A DNA stretch of 9,234 nucleotides, taken from the NCBI GenBank assembly GCA_945787305.1, contig CALZIH010000093.1, positions 1 through 9,234 on the forward strand, written 5' to 3'. Within the stretch, counting starts at the first letter, position 1; each line of letters opens with the position of its first letter. The notes under the pieces are model-generated. The model did no database searches. It was not told where the DNA came from and worked only from the letters and a program-made list of their open reading frames with translations. Positions 1-6,517 of the stretch are shown piece after piece. A program made the translations under genes and the position numbers. This DNA comes from an uncultured Desulfobulbaceae bacterium (GTDB taxonomy: Bacteria > Desulfobacterota > Desulfobulbia > Desulfobulbales > Desulfobulbaceae).

Positions 1-1
1 T

Positions 2-2425
2 GCCCACAGTGAAGTGCTTGTTGCAGATACCATCTGTGAAGGCGAGGTATTGGTAGAGGACGACATACTGGTTCCCGCTGGTGTAAATCTGACGGTCAAA
101 AAAGGGACCCGTGTACTGATTAAGCCTGCCGAAAGTACCAAGACGGACCCCGAGTATATGTCTTCAATGGCTGAGATTACCGTTCGTGGTCGCCTGGTTG
201 TTGAAGGAACATCGGAAAGCCCGGTGATGTTTCAGGTGGATGCTTCAGAAGCAAAGGACGGTTCCTGGGCCGGTATTATTATTGACGGCGGGGACACAGA
301 GCTTGTTTCCACTGTAATTCAGGATGCAAATACCGGTGTATGGATTGTCGATGGTTCGGTTGTACTCCGTGACGCTACCCTTACTTCGAACCGGTATGGC
401 CTGGTGGCGCAAAGAGAAAAGGCCCAGGTCAATATTACCCGCACCCGGATCACCGGTAATGACTACGGCTTGGTGAGCTTGAATGGTGCAGTGATCAAGC
501 AGAAAGAGACCACGGTACAGGCTAATCTGAAAATGGATTTCCATTCCACGGTTGATACGCCTCCAGCATTCAGCTTGCAACGGTATAAAGAGGTGACGAC
601 TGACAGCAAACCGGTTGAACTGGTTGATAAAGTTCTCCTTGGGGATACCATTTGGCAGGGGCGCATTCAAATAACCGGACAAGTGAGGGTGCCGGTGAAC
701 AGTCGCCTGACCATCCTGCCGGGGACAATTATCGAGTTTACCAAAAAAGACACCAATGGTGATGGCATTGGTGAGAGCGGTCTGATGCTGCAGGGCGTTC
801 TTCTTGCCAAGGGCACGGCAAAGAAACCTATTCTCTTCAGGTCAGCGGAGGCTGAAAGAAAGAGGGGGGATTGGGACGCGATTAATATTATCAGCAGCGA
901 TGGCGTTCGTAACATCATTGAGTACTGCCAGTTTGAAGACGCATATCGAGGGCTTCATTTTCACTTTTCCAACGTTATTCTCCAGCGTTCTGTTTTGTTT
1001 AACAACTACAGGGGGATGCAGTTTCAGGAGTCAACGGTAGAGCTTCGGGAAAATTCTTTTTATCACAATAACAGTGCTGTCCAGGCCAGAGATTCGGAAA
1101 TTCTCCTTGCCGGCAATCAATTTGTGAACAACGTGTTTGGCGCCAATTTCTTACAGGCCCATCTGACCATTCAGGGTAACATTTTCGGCAACAATCTTGA
1201 TTTCGGCCTGAAGATCAGGGAAGGCTTTCCGAGCCTTACCGGAAATAGCTTCCACCATAATCGGTTCGGCCTCATGTTCAGCGAGACGACCTACGGGAGT
1301 GTTGTCGGCAACCTCATGGCCGGAAATAGCGAAACCGGCTTGTCCATACGAGCCGGAGAAAACATGGAGATCAAGGGCAATTTTATCCAGGGCAATGGCC
1401 TGAGTGGAATATCTCTGCGTGATACGGCAGCAATTATCCAGGAAAATCATATCTCGGAAAATGGAGAACGCGGTATCGGAGTGGTTTCCTTTAAAGGTGA
1501 GATCACAGGGAACACCTTACTCGATAACGGGCAGTATGCTATCGCTGTGGAAGATGGCAGTGATGTCGCCGCCCCCTTGAACTGGTATGGCCGTACGGAA
1601 ATCGAACCGATCATTTTTGATCGGGCAGACGATTCCAGCCGTGGTAAGGTTGACTATCTGCCGGTTCTGGAAGAACCCTCACCAATTACCTGGCCGTTGG
1701 CGAAGCTGCCGTTTGATGTCACCTGGTCTGGAAAAATCAGGGTGCCACAAACGGTATTCGTTCCGGTCGGCACGCGGCTGGATATACAGCCCGGGAGTAA
1801 TATCCTTTTTGCCAAGGATGCAGGCATGTATATTCGGGGTGATCTGTCGGCGCAGGGCACAACGAATCAGCGGATACGATTTACTGCTCTTGATGGCATA
1901 GAGCCTAATTCCTGGGGAGAAATTCGTATAGAGCATTCAGCCGGGAGTGGTTTTGCAAACTGTGATTTTGAATATGCTTTCTGGGCACTCCACAGTCATT
2001 TTAACACGCTCTCCATAACCGGCTGTACATTCAAAAACAACTTCGGCGGCATGCGGTTCCGAAGTGGTCCGCATCTGGTCAAAAACTCGTTGTTCAGTGA
2101 TAATACCATCGGTTTAAGGGCCTTTAGAGCAAATGCCGAGATCAGCAACAATAGTATCACCCGAAATGGTAAGGGGATCTTCGTTAGAGAAAAGGGCGGG
2201 GGAGTGACCATTCGCGGGAACAATATCTTTGAAAATGCTGATTGGAGTATCTGGGTCGGCGATTTCAACACCGATGATATAGAGGCGACCGGGAACTGGT
2301 GGGGCGTTGATGATCCAGCCGAAACCATTTATGATGCGCGGAGGGACCCGGGGATAGGGACAGTGCTCTTTGAGCCGGTGCTCAACGAACCTTTGGATAT
2401 TTCTTTTAACGATCCGGAACAGTAA
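2..2425 (+). CDS. Three-module right-handed beta-helix (NosD/CASH-like) surface protein, 5' partial
   Basis: The frame is open through the first complete codon at 2, so the true start and any signal peptide lie off the left edge; the GTG at 14 is probably internal. The protein consists of short beta-strand coils rich in GN/NN turns, typical of right-handed parallel beta-helices. Three modules each open with a strand cap of the type TxWxGxI...VP...LxIxPGT: one at about 20-150 (degenerate), one from about 629, one from about 1705. Modules 2 and 3 end with NWYG (1580) and NWWG (2294), followed by PVLxEP. Module 2 has a calcium-loop-like DTNGDGIGE at 749-775. Such proteins usually bind or process carbohydrate, or act as structural surface proteins; no catalytic residues can be assigned. 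The spacing of 52 bp suggests co-transcription with the next gene. The fold is well supported, the function is not. Confidence 0.88.
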   Translation, partial: AHSEVLVADTICEGEVLVEDDILVPAGVNLTVKKGTRVLIKPAESTKTDPEYMSSMAEITVRGRLVVEGTSESPVMFQVDASEAKDGSWAGIIIDGGDTELVSTVIQDANTGVWIVDGSVVLRDATLTSNRYGLVAQREKAQVNITRTRITGNDYGLVSLNGAVIKQKETTVQANLKMDFHSTVDTPPAFSLQRYKEVTTDSKPVELVDKVLLGDTIWQGRIQITGQVRVPVNSRLTILPGTIIEFTKKDTNGDGIGESGLMLQGVLLAKGTAKKPILFRSAEAERKRGDWDAINIISSDGVRNIIEYCQFEDAYRGLHFHFSNVILQRSVLFNNYRGMQFQESTVELRENSFYHNNSAVQARDSEILLAGNQFVNNVFGANFLQAHLTIQGNIFGNNLDFGLKIREGFPSLTGNSFHHNRFGLMFSETTYGSVVGNLMAGNSETGLSIRAGENMEIKGNFIQGNGLSGISLRDTAAIIQENHISENGERGIGVVSFKGEITGNTLLDNGQYAIAVEDGSDVAAPLNWYGRTEIEPIIFDRADDSSRGKVDYLPVLEEPSPITWPLAKLPFDVTWSGKIRVPQTVFVPVGTRLDIQPGSNILFAKDAGMYIRGDLSAQGTTNQRIRFTALDGIEPNSWGEIRIEHSAGSGFANCDFEYAFWALHSHFNTLSITGCTFKNNFGGMRFRSGPHLVKNSLFSDNTIGLRAFRANAEISNNSITRNGKGIFVREKGGGVTIRGNNIFENADWSIWVGDFNTDDIEATGNWWGVDDPAETIYDARRDPGIGTVLFEPVLNEPLDISFNDPEQ

Positions 2426-2477
2426 AAACAACAACCTCCTGTCTATCCAAAATGGCATCGAGAACAGGTTGAGTTCC

Positions 2478-3218
2478 ATGTACACACTACCTTGCTCATA
2501 TATGTTGAAATCAAAGAGAGAACAAATCAAGAAAACGTTTACGTTACTGTATTTAGCAGGTTTTTTTATGGCTATTGGTGTGGCCGGGGCTGCAGTTGCC
2601 CAGGAGCATGCTGTTTTTACCGGCCAGGTGAGAGATGTTTCTCAGAACCCGGTTGGCGGCGTAAAGATCTATGCCTACGACGATGAAAATATCAGGCGGC
2701 CTGCTGACTATATTTCTCCCCCCACCGACCCTGGCGGTGCATTTACAATCACTTTGCCTCCGGGGCCCTACTGGGTTGTGGCCAGGCTCAGGCAGAATGA
2801 CGAGAAATACGGCCCCCTGCTTCCCGGTGACAAACATTCGGGTTCCCCGCTAAAAATCGACTTGATGCCCGGTGAACGGTTCGATGAAGATTTTGTCATC
2901 GCGGACCTCAAGGAAACGTCACAGTTAAACGTTAAATTTGATACCTCATTTATCAAGGTGGAAGGTGTACTCCAGTCAAAAGAAGGCGAGCCGATAGGAA
3001 ATGCATACGCCTTTGCCAATCGTCAGGCCGCTGCTAAAAAAATCCCGGATTATGTCGGTGCATGGACCGGAGATGACGGGAAATTCACTCTTTTTCTACC
3101 AGTTGGAACCTACTATTTCGGCCTTGCCCGTGTATTTCCGCCTGGACTCAAAACCGTTCCAACGCAGAAGGTTTCAATTGACAGCGACACCAAGAAAACC
3201 TACTCTATTATAGAGTAA
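2478..3218 (+). CDS. Exported protein with two carboxypeptidase regulatory-like (prealbumin-fold) repeats
   Basis: The 246-residue product has a basic N-terminus (KSKREQIKK), a hydrophobic stretch at about 20-40 and a likely signal peptidase I site AVA|QE after residue 41. Two beta-sandwich repeats follow, at about 45-145 and 159-246. Each has the family pattern of a GxVxxxxGxPVxxAxVYAY-like first half, a (D)GxF(T)xxLPxGxY turn, and a VAR or LAR strand. Such domains are non-catalytic binding or scaffold modules in secreted proteins. The frame opens at 2370 inside the previous gene, but that extension is ignored because it precedes the signal peptide. ATG 2478 has a weak AGGTTGAG upstream; ATG 2502 gives a more compact signal peptide but has no visible Shine-Dalgarno sequence. 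Either is possible. The stop codon lies inside a small perfect hairpin. Confidence 0.85.
   Translation: MYTLPCSYMLKSKREQIKKTFTLLYLAGFFMAIGVAGAAVAQEHAVFTGQVRDVSQNPVGGVKIYAYDDENIRRPADYISPPTDPGGAFTITLPPGPYWVVARLRQNDEKYGPLLPGDKHSGSPLKIDLMPGERFDEDFVIADLKETSQLNVKFDTSFIKVEGVLQSKEGEPIGNAYAFANRQAAAKKIPDYVGAWTGDDGKFTLFLPVGTYYFGLARVFPPGLKTVPTQKVSIDSDTKKTYSIIE
3201..3217 (+). repeat. Perfect 7-bp hairpin across the stop codon of the prealbumin-like gene
   Basis: TACTCTA (3201-3207) pairs with TAGAGTA (3211-3217) around a TTA loop. The stem covers the final codons and most of the stop codon. No T-run follows, so this is not a standard intrinsic terminator. It could slow ribosomes or RNases at the boundary. 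It shares bases with a second possible stem, AGTAA (3214-3218) with TTACT (3225-3229), so the two are mutually exclusive. Confidence 0.45.
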
Positions 3219-3223
3219 GGCAT
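3213..3223 (+). repeat. Left copy of an 11-bp inverted repeat flanking the OpuAC-like gene
   Basis: GAGTAAGGCAT at 3213-3223 is the exact reverse complement of ATGCCTTACTC at 3847-3857. The left copy includes the stop codon of the upstream gene. The match does not extend on either side and I see no target-site duplication outside it. Confidence 0.5.
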
Positions 3224-3228
3224 GTTAC

Positions 3229-3240
3229 TACCCATGGGTA
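3229..3240. promoter_or_regulatory. 12-bp perfect palindrome upstream of the OpuAC-like gene
   Basis: TACCCATGGGTA is fully self-complementary and lies 22 bp before the ATG at 3263. It could be an operator for a dimeric regulator or a chance palindrome. No clear -35/-10 pair is visible beside it. Confidence 0.25.
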
Positions 3241-3252
3241 CGAATGTTTCCC

Positions 3253-3256
3253 GGAG
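3253..3256 (+). promoter_or_regulatory. Shine-Dalgarno of the OpuAC-like gene
   Basis: GGAG lies six bases before the ATG at 3263 and is the clearest ribosome-binding site on the plus strand. It fixes this start, which is followed directly by a signal peptide. Confidence 0.7.
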
Positions 3257-3262
3257 CGTATA

Positions 3263-3847
3263 ATGAAGAAAACCATCCTGTTATTTTGTGCAATGTTCCT
3301 TGTGTTGGCCAATGTCAACGCCTTTGCCTGTGTTGGCAGAACCCTTGTCATCGGTTCGTTGAACACGCCCAATGACAAACTGCTGACCCAGTTAATGGCT
3401 GTAATCATTATTGAGCGAACGGGCACCTCGGTAGAAGTCGAGTACTTTGACAGTCAAGACGAACTGTATGAAGCGATAAAAAAGAAAGAAGTCAATGTGT
3501 TATCTGAAAATACCGGACGCGCCCTGCAGCTGCTGGGAATGGAGCCCGTCGGTGATGCCGACAGCATCTATTTGGCGGTGAAACAAGCGTATCGGGAACA
3601 GCTGGGGCTGGTCATGCTTGAGCCCTTTGGTTCGCCAACAGGTAGCGCCGGTGATACCCCCTTTATGGATGTTCCGATTGTTGGTGACGGTGTCCTGACG
3701 AATTTTCCTGTCCTGCCCAGGGTGCTCAACAAGCTCGCCGGAATAACCCAAAAGAAAAATTATACGAAATTGCTTGCCTCTGTAGAGTCGGGAAATAAAG
3801 CGAACCAAGTTGCCAAAGATTTTTTGAAGATGAAAAGGCTTATTTAA
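3263..3847 (+). CDS. Short OpuAC-like (glycine betaine-type) periplasmic binding protein lacking one lobe
   Basis: The 194-residue product begins with a signal peptide (MKK, then a hydrophobic run to about residue 20, with cleavage near ANA|FA or AFA|C). The Cys at 23 is not in a good lipobox. Residues 27-120 follow the start of the OpuAC family: a TLVIGS strand, a helix with KLLTQLMAVIIIERTG, SENTGRALQLLGM in place of the usual EYTGT segment, and YREQLGLVMLEPFG. Residues 147-194 (NFPVLPRVLNKLAG to VAKDFLKMKRLI) match the family's C-terminus. The intervening second lobe, roughly 100 residues in full-length members of about 270-300 residues, is reduced to about 25 residues. A normal two-lobe ligand clamp is therefore unlikely. 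No ABC permease or ATPase is present in the window. The OpuAC relation is an inference from motif order; the role is unknown. Confidence 0.8.
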   Translation: MKKTILLFCAMFLVLANVNAFACVGRTLVIGSLNTPNDKLLTQLMAVIIIERTGTSVEVEYFDSQDELYEAIKKKEVNVLSENTGRALQLLGMEPVGDADSIYLAVKQAYREQLGLVMLEPFGSPTGSAGDTPFMDVPIVGDGVLTNFPVLPRVLNKLAGITQKKNYTKLLASVESGNKANQVAKDFLKMKRLI

Positions 3848-3857
3848 TGCCTTACTC
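3847..3857 (-). repeat. Right copy of the 11-bp inverted repeat flanking the OpuAC-like gene
   Basis: ATGCCTTACTC begins on the last base of the OpuAC-like gene's stop codon and is the reverse complement of 3213-3223. Seven of its bases also pair with a local AGTAAGG at 3874-3880. Confidence 0.5.
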
Positions 3858-3880
3858 CCAAACCGTTGTCATAAGTAAGG
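3850..3880 (+). repeat. Hairpin directly after the OpuAC-like gene
   Basis: CCTTACT (3850-3856) pairs perfectly with AGTAAGG (3874-3880) across a 17-nt loop. It starts three bases after the stop codon. The following bases (TGCTATAGAC) are not T-rich, so termination is doubtful; a transcript-end stabiliser is possible. Confidence 0.35.
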
Positions 3881-3928
3881 TGCTATAGACTCCGAGAACT
3901 TACCCACCGTTTTATCCCAAAGAAGAAA

Positions 3929-3990
3929 CAGGTTTTTTAGGCTGAAGACTGTGAGGATTTTTTCACTTCTTGCTGACAGCCTTTAACCTG
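3929..3990 (-). terminator. Imperfect long inverted repeat, possible terminator of the minus-strand operon
   Basis: CAGGTT (3929-3934) pairs with AACCTG (3985-3990), and inside it AGGCTG (3939-3944) pairs with CAGCCT (3977-3982). The blocks are separated by 4 and 2 unpaired bases, and the loop is 32 nt. Read on the minus strand, the stem is followed by TTTCTTCTTT, a U-rich though interrupted tract, 84 bp after the transporter's stop. On the plus strand no U-tract follows. The rest of 3848-4073 holds no gene I can support. Confidence 0.33.
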
Positions 3991-4073
3991 GGGGCTGCGT
4001 TTATTTGCCTCTGTTTGCGTGCGATTCCTATTCCTTTCCCCTGATCAAACCTCCCGCGTCCGATATCATCAGA

Positions 4074-5387
4074 TCAGCCCGCGCCTTTCTTTTCTTCTTC
4101 GCTCAGCTTGAATATTTTATTTGTTTTCCTTTTCCAATCCACCGCATATGAACGGAGTGGATATACAGTTAATGCCACCAGTATGCCGGTACAGGCGATA
4201 AGTGACATGGCGGCGTAAAATCTGTCGATCCCCAATTCATCTGCGAACCAACCGCCAACCGAAGTGGCCAGCGAGCCAATCCCAAAAATCAGGAAGAAGT
4301 TTATCCCAAATCCCATGCCGTGGGATGATTTTTTAGTATATTTTGCGATCAGGTAGTTCTGGGACGGCTGCCAGGCGTAATAGATCAGGCTGAATACACC
4401 TGTGGTGAGAATAAGCTGCATATCCATCAGCCGACTGGCAAAATAGAGCGCCGGGGTAATGATCAGAAAAATGATTGCGGGAACAAATTCGGGATACTTG
4501 GTCTTATCGTTAATATAGCCACCAAACCAGGCCCCAAACAAGCCAAGAGAAAGTACGGCCGTTGCCGCATATCCGGCCATGACAACCGGTTCGTCATGAT
4601 TGGCGATGGGGGTGATGTTCTGTTGAAAGAGGGCCGGTAGAAACGTCAGCGAGCCACGAAAGATGAATCCTGAGAGTATGCTGCCCATAAACAAAAAGAG
4701 CAATGCAAGCGAAATATAGAATGCCTTTGGCTGTTCTACGCCTTTTGTCGAAGAGGTAGGGGAGGGTGGCTCGTTTTCTGGAGAGGTGGATTTTTTACCA
4801 GTACACAGTAACCGCTTAAATGACAGATCCTCCTCGCCTTCTATTCGAGAAGAATAGAGAAAGTAGAAAAAAACCAATCCTATGAGGCCATAGGTAAGGT
4901 ATGCAGCACGCCAGGTACCGAAAAGCATCATACTGAAGGCCGCGGCCATGGGGGAAAGAAACAGGCCGATGTTACCCATAACGCCATGCAGGCCCATGGC
5001 TCTACCTATATTGTGCTCGACACGGCGGGCGATAAACGAGAGACCGGCCGGGTGATGGATACTGGCAAAGGTACCGAGGAGGGTATAGGTGAGTGCAAAG
5101 GAGAGGATTGATGATGTGGTGCTTATGCAAATCGATGAGACCGCCATCCCCAGGACACCAATGGTCAGCAGCTTTTTTGAGCCAAACCGATCAGCCAGGT
5201 AACCGGCCGGGAACGCACCGAAGCCGTAAAGAAAATAACCGATATTGGCAATGAGGCCAAGTTCCATGAAACTCATGGACTGTTCCCCGGCAATCGCAAC
5301 CAGCACAGCCGGAAGAATGGTCATGTAACCATGGGTAATGAAGTGGGAGAAACTGACAAGCCAGACAACTTGTGCGTCTGTTTTCAT
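4074..5387 (-). CDS. Major facilitator superfamily transporter, 12 TM
   Basis: The 437-residue protein is an inner-membrane secondary transporter with about twelve hydrophobic segments in two six-helix halves. The halves are joined by a long cytoplasmic loop at about residues 185-222 that is rich in Pro, Ser and charge. MFS motif A, GYLADRFGSKK, is at 62-72 between TM2 and TM3. HHPAG at 111-115 followed by GRAMGLHGVMGNIG at 128-141 recalls the fosmidomycin-resistance-like branch of efflux MFS proteins, but that subfamily call is tentative and the substrate is unknown. The ATG (5385-5387) overlaps the TGA of the upstream beta-helix lipoprotein gene by four bases and has no Shine-Dalgarno of its own, so translation is probably coupled. 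It is the last gene of the run, ending in a Lys/Glu-rich tail. Confidence 0.92.
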   Translation of the reverse strand: MKTDAQVVWLVSFSHFITHGYMTILPAVLVAIAGEQSMSFMELGLIANIGYFLYGFGAFPAGYLADRFGSKKLLTIGVLGMAVSSICISTTSSILSFALTYTLLGTFASIHHPAGLSFIARRVEHNIGRAMGLHGVMGNIGLFLSPMAAAFSMMLFGTWRAAYLTYGLIGLVFFYFLYSSRIEGEEDLSFKRLLCTGKKSTSPENEPPSPTSSTKGVEQPKAFYISLALLFLFMGSILSGFIFRGSLTFLPALFQQNITPIANHDEPVVMAGYAATAVLSLGLFGAWFGGYINDKTKYPEFVPAIIFLIITPALYFASRLMDMQLILTTGVFSLIYYAWQPSQNYLIAKYTKKSSHGMGFGINFFLIFGIGSLATSVGGWFADELGIDRFYAAMSLIACTGILVALTVYPLRSYAVDWKRKTNKIFKLSEEEKKGAG

Positions 5388-6379
5388 GGTGTTGATGTTA
5401 TATCCACCGGTTCGTTGAGGAAGGGGGCAATGGTTATTTCGGCAAGATCGGGATCGTAGTTCTTGTCAAAAAGCATTTCCTGTATTTTTTCCCGTTGCGT
5501 GGTCCCGAACCAATTGTTGGCCGCGTTGACTGGGAAATCCTGGGCCTCGGCAATGGAAATAGCATACTTTTTGTTGTCGTAAATGTTGTTGTATTCAATT
5601 CGGAGTCCCTGCGCCTGATAGAGGTGGATTCCCTTCTGGTTCTCGGTTATTTCGTTGAATGAGATAAGCGCATCGGATTCTTCCTTGGGATAAATGCCAA
5701 AAAACTTGTTTTCCCGGATTTCATTATGGAGAATTTCTGCAGAGGAATTTCTCATGCCGATTCCTCCTTTATTCCCGGAAAATATATTGTAGGTGATTTT
5801 TAAGTTGGAGGGTTTGCCGAACCATGGTGCATCGGGATCCTCTTCTTCTTTTTTGAAACTGATGCCGACTCCGTTTCGGGCAAATTCGCTGTGCGAGACA
5901 TTTACTGAGCTGCCGTGGGCGTGAATGCCGTTGTAGGCGCAGTAAATCTTGGCATGCTCTATGTAGTTGTCATCGGAACCGAGAAAGTTGATTGCCCCCC
6001 AGTCTGCTGCCCTTGGCGTCACTTCAGCGGATGTGAACACGATCTGTTTATCAGGGGTCCCCCTAGCTATCAATCTTCCCCGGATGATAAGTTCAGCCTC
6101 CGGATAGTAGGGAGAGTCGGTGTCAAACAGGTTCTGATCACTTGTTTCGTCGATTTTTCGGAATTTTACCGTCGTGCCGGGGGCAATGGTCAAGGTCACC
6201 CCAGGCGGAATGTAAATATCGCCGTTCAATATGATGGTCCCAATCCAGGTGGTATCCTTGTCAAGGGTCTGTTTGGAGAGTTCGGTTACCTGGACATCCT
6301 GGCAACCGGAAACCGCCAACAGCAGGAAGAGAAAAAGGGAGGCAGTGCTAATGAAGTTCGGCTTTGTATATTGGTACAA
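5384..6379 (-). CDS. Single-module right-handed beta-helix lipoprotein
   Basis: The 331-residue product has a hydrophobic signal with lipobox VSGC (Cys26). Residue +2 is Gln, not Asp, which suggests outer-membrane sorting by the E. coli rule. The beta-helix module opens with TTWIGTI at 43-49 and LTIAPGTTVKF at 63-73, carries an acidic loop at about 77-96, and closes with NWFG at 289, exactly 43 residues before the end. Coils between them show the GN/NN turn pattern. The start is TTG at 6377-6379: an in-frame stop lies at 6401-6403, no early ATG exists in frame, and GAGGA sits seven bases upstream. It is a paralogue of the next lipoprotein upstream and of the modules in the left-edge protein. 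It is coupled to the MFS gene by an ATGA overlap. No enzymatic function can be assigned. Confidence 0.9.
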   Translation of the reverse strand: MYQYTKPNFISTASLFLFLLLAVSGCQDVQVTELSKQTLDKDTTWIGTIILNGDIYIPPGVTLTIAPGTTVKFRKIDETSDQNLFDTDSPYYPEAELIIRGRLIARGTPDKQIVFTSAEVTPRAADWGAINFLGSDDNYIEHAKIYCAYNGIHAHGSSVNVSHSEFARNGVGISFKKEEEDPDAPWFGKPSNLKITYNIFSGNKGGIGMRNSSAEILHNEIRENKFFGIYPKEESDALISFNEITENQKGIHLYQAQGLRIEYNNIYDNKKYAISIAEAQDFPVNAANNWFGTTQREKIQEMLFDKNYDPDLAEITIAPFLNEPVDITSTP

Positions 6380-6386
6380 TTGCGTA

Positions 6387-6391
6387 TCCTC
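6387..6391 (-). promoter_or_regulatory. Shine-Dalgarno supporting a TTG start
   Basis: GAGGA on the minus strand lies seven bases before the TTG at 6379. This supports translation from the non-ATG start of the beta-helix lipoprotein; the only nearby ATG (6402-6404) is out of frame. Confidence 0.6.
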
Positions 6392-6475
6392 GTTTTCTAT
6401 TCATGAGACCAAAACACATGCAGGCAGAGGCCAAAAAGTTGAGCCATATGGAGTGCAACCGGGTTGGCCGTTGAG

Positions 6476-6500
6476 GCTGATGTTGAATTGACCGATCAGC
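6476..6500 (-). repeat. Inverted repeat between the two beta-helix lipoprotein genes
   Basis: GCTGAT (6476-6481) pairs with ATCAGC (6495-6500) over a 13-nt loop, 18 bp past the stop of the upstream lipoprotein gene. It has no T-run on either side, so it may be a processing or stability element. The rest of the 138-bp gap (6380-6517) shows no convincing promoter. Confidence 0.25.
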
Positions 6501-6517
6501 AGGTTGTTACAGTGTGT

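Noticed and set aside
245..682. 145-codon minus-strand open frame inside the triple beta-helix gene
   Set aside because: Antisense shadow of a strongly supported coding frame, with no recognisable motif.
1..2425. NosD assignment, with a nitrous oxide reductase (nos) locus
   Set aside because: Only the beta-helix fold is shared; no NosZ, NosF, NosY or NosL is present, and the architecture here is three modules.
2370..2477. Longer N-terminus for the two-repeat prealbumin-like protein
   Set aside because: It overlaps the end of the beta-helix gene and precedes the basic, hydrophobic signal peptide; no family sequence is seen in it.
3263..3340. Lipoprotein assignment for the OpuAC-like protein because of Cys23 at the signal end
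   Set aside because: The residues before the Cys (A-F-A) do not make a normal lipobox, and an ordinary signal peptidase I site is available.
5915..6406. 163-codon plus-strand open frame opposite the first beta-helix lipoprotein
   Set aside because: It is antisense to a gene with a convincing lipobox and paralogues; its own translation shows no domain, signal or ribosome-binding site.
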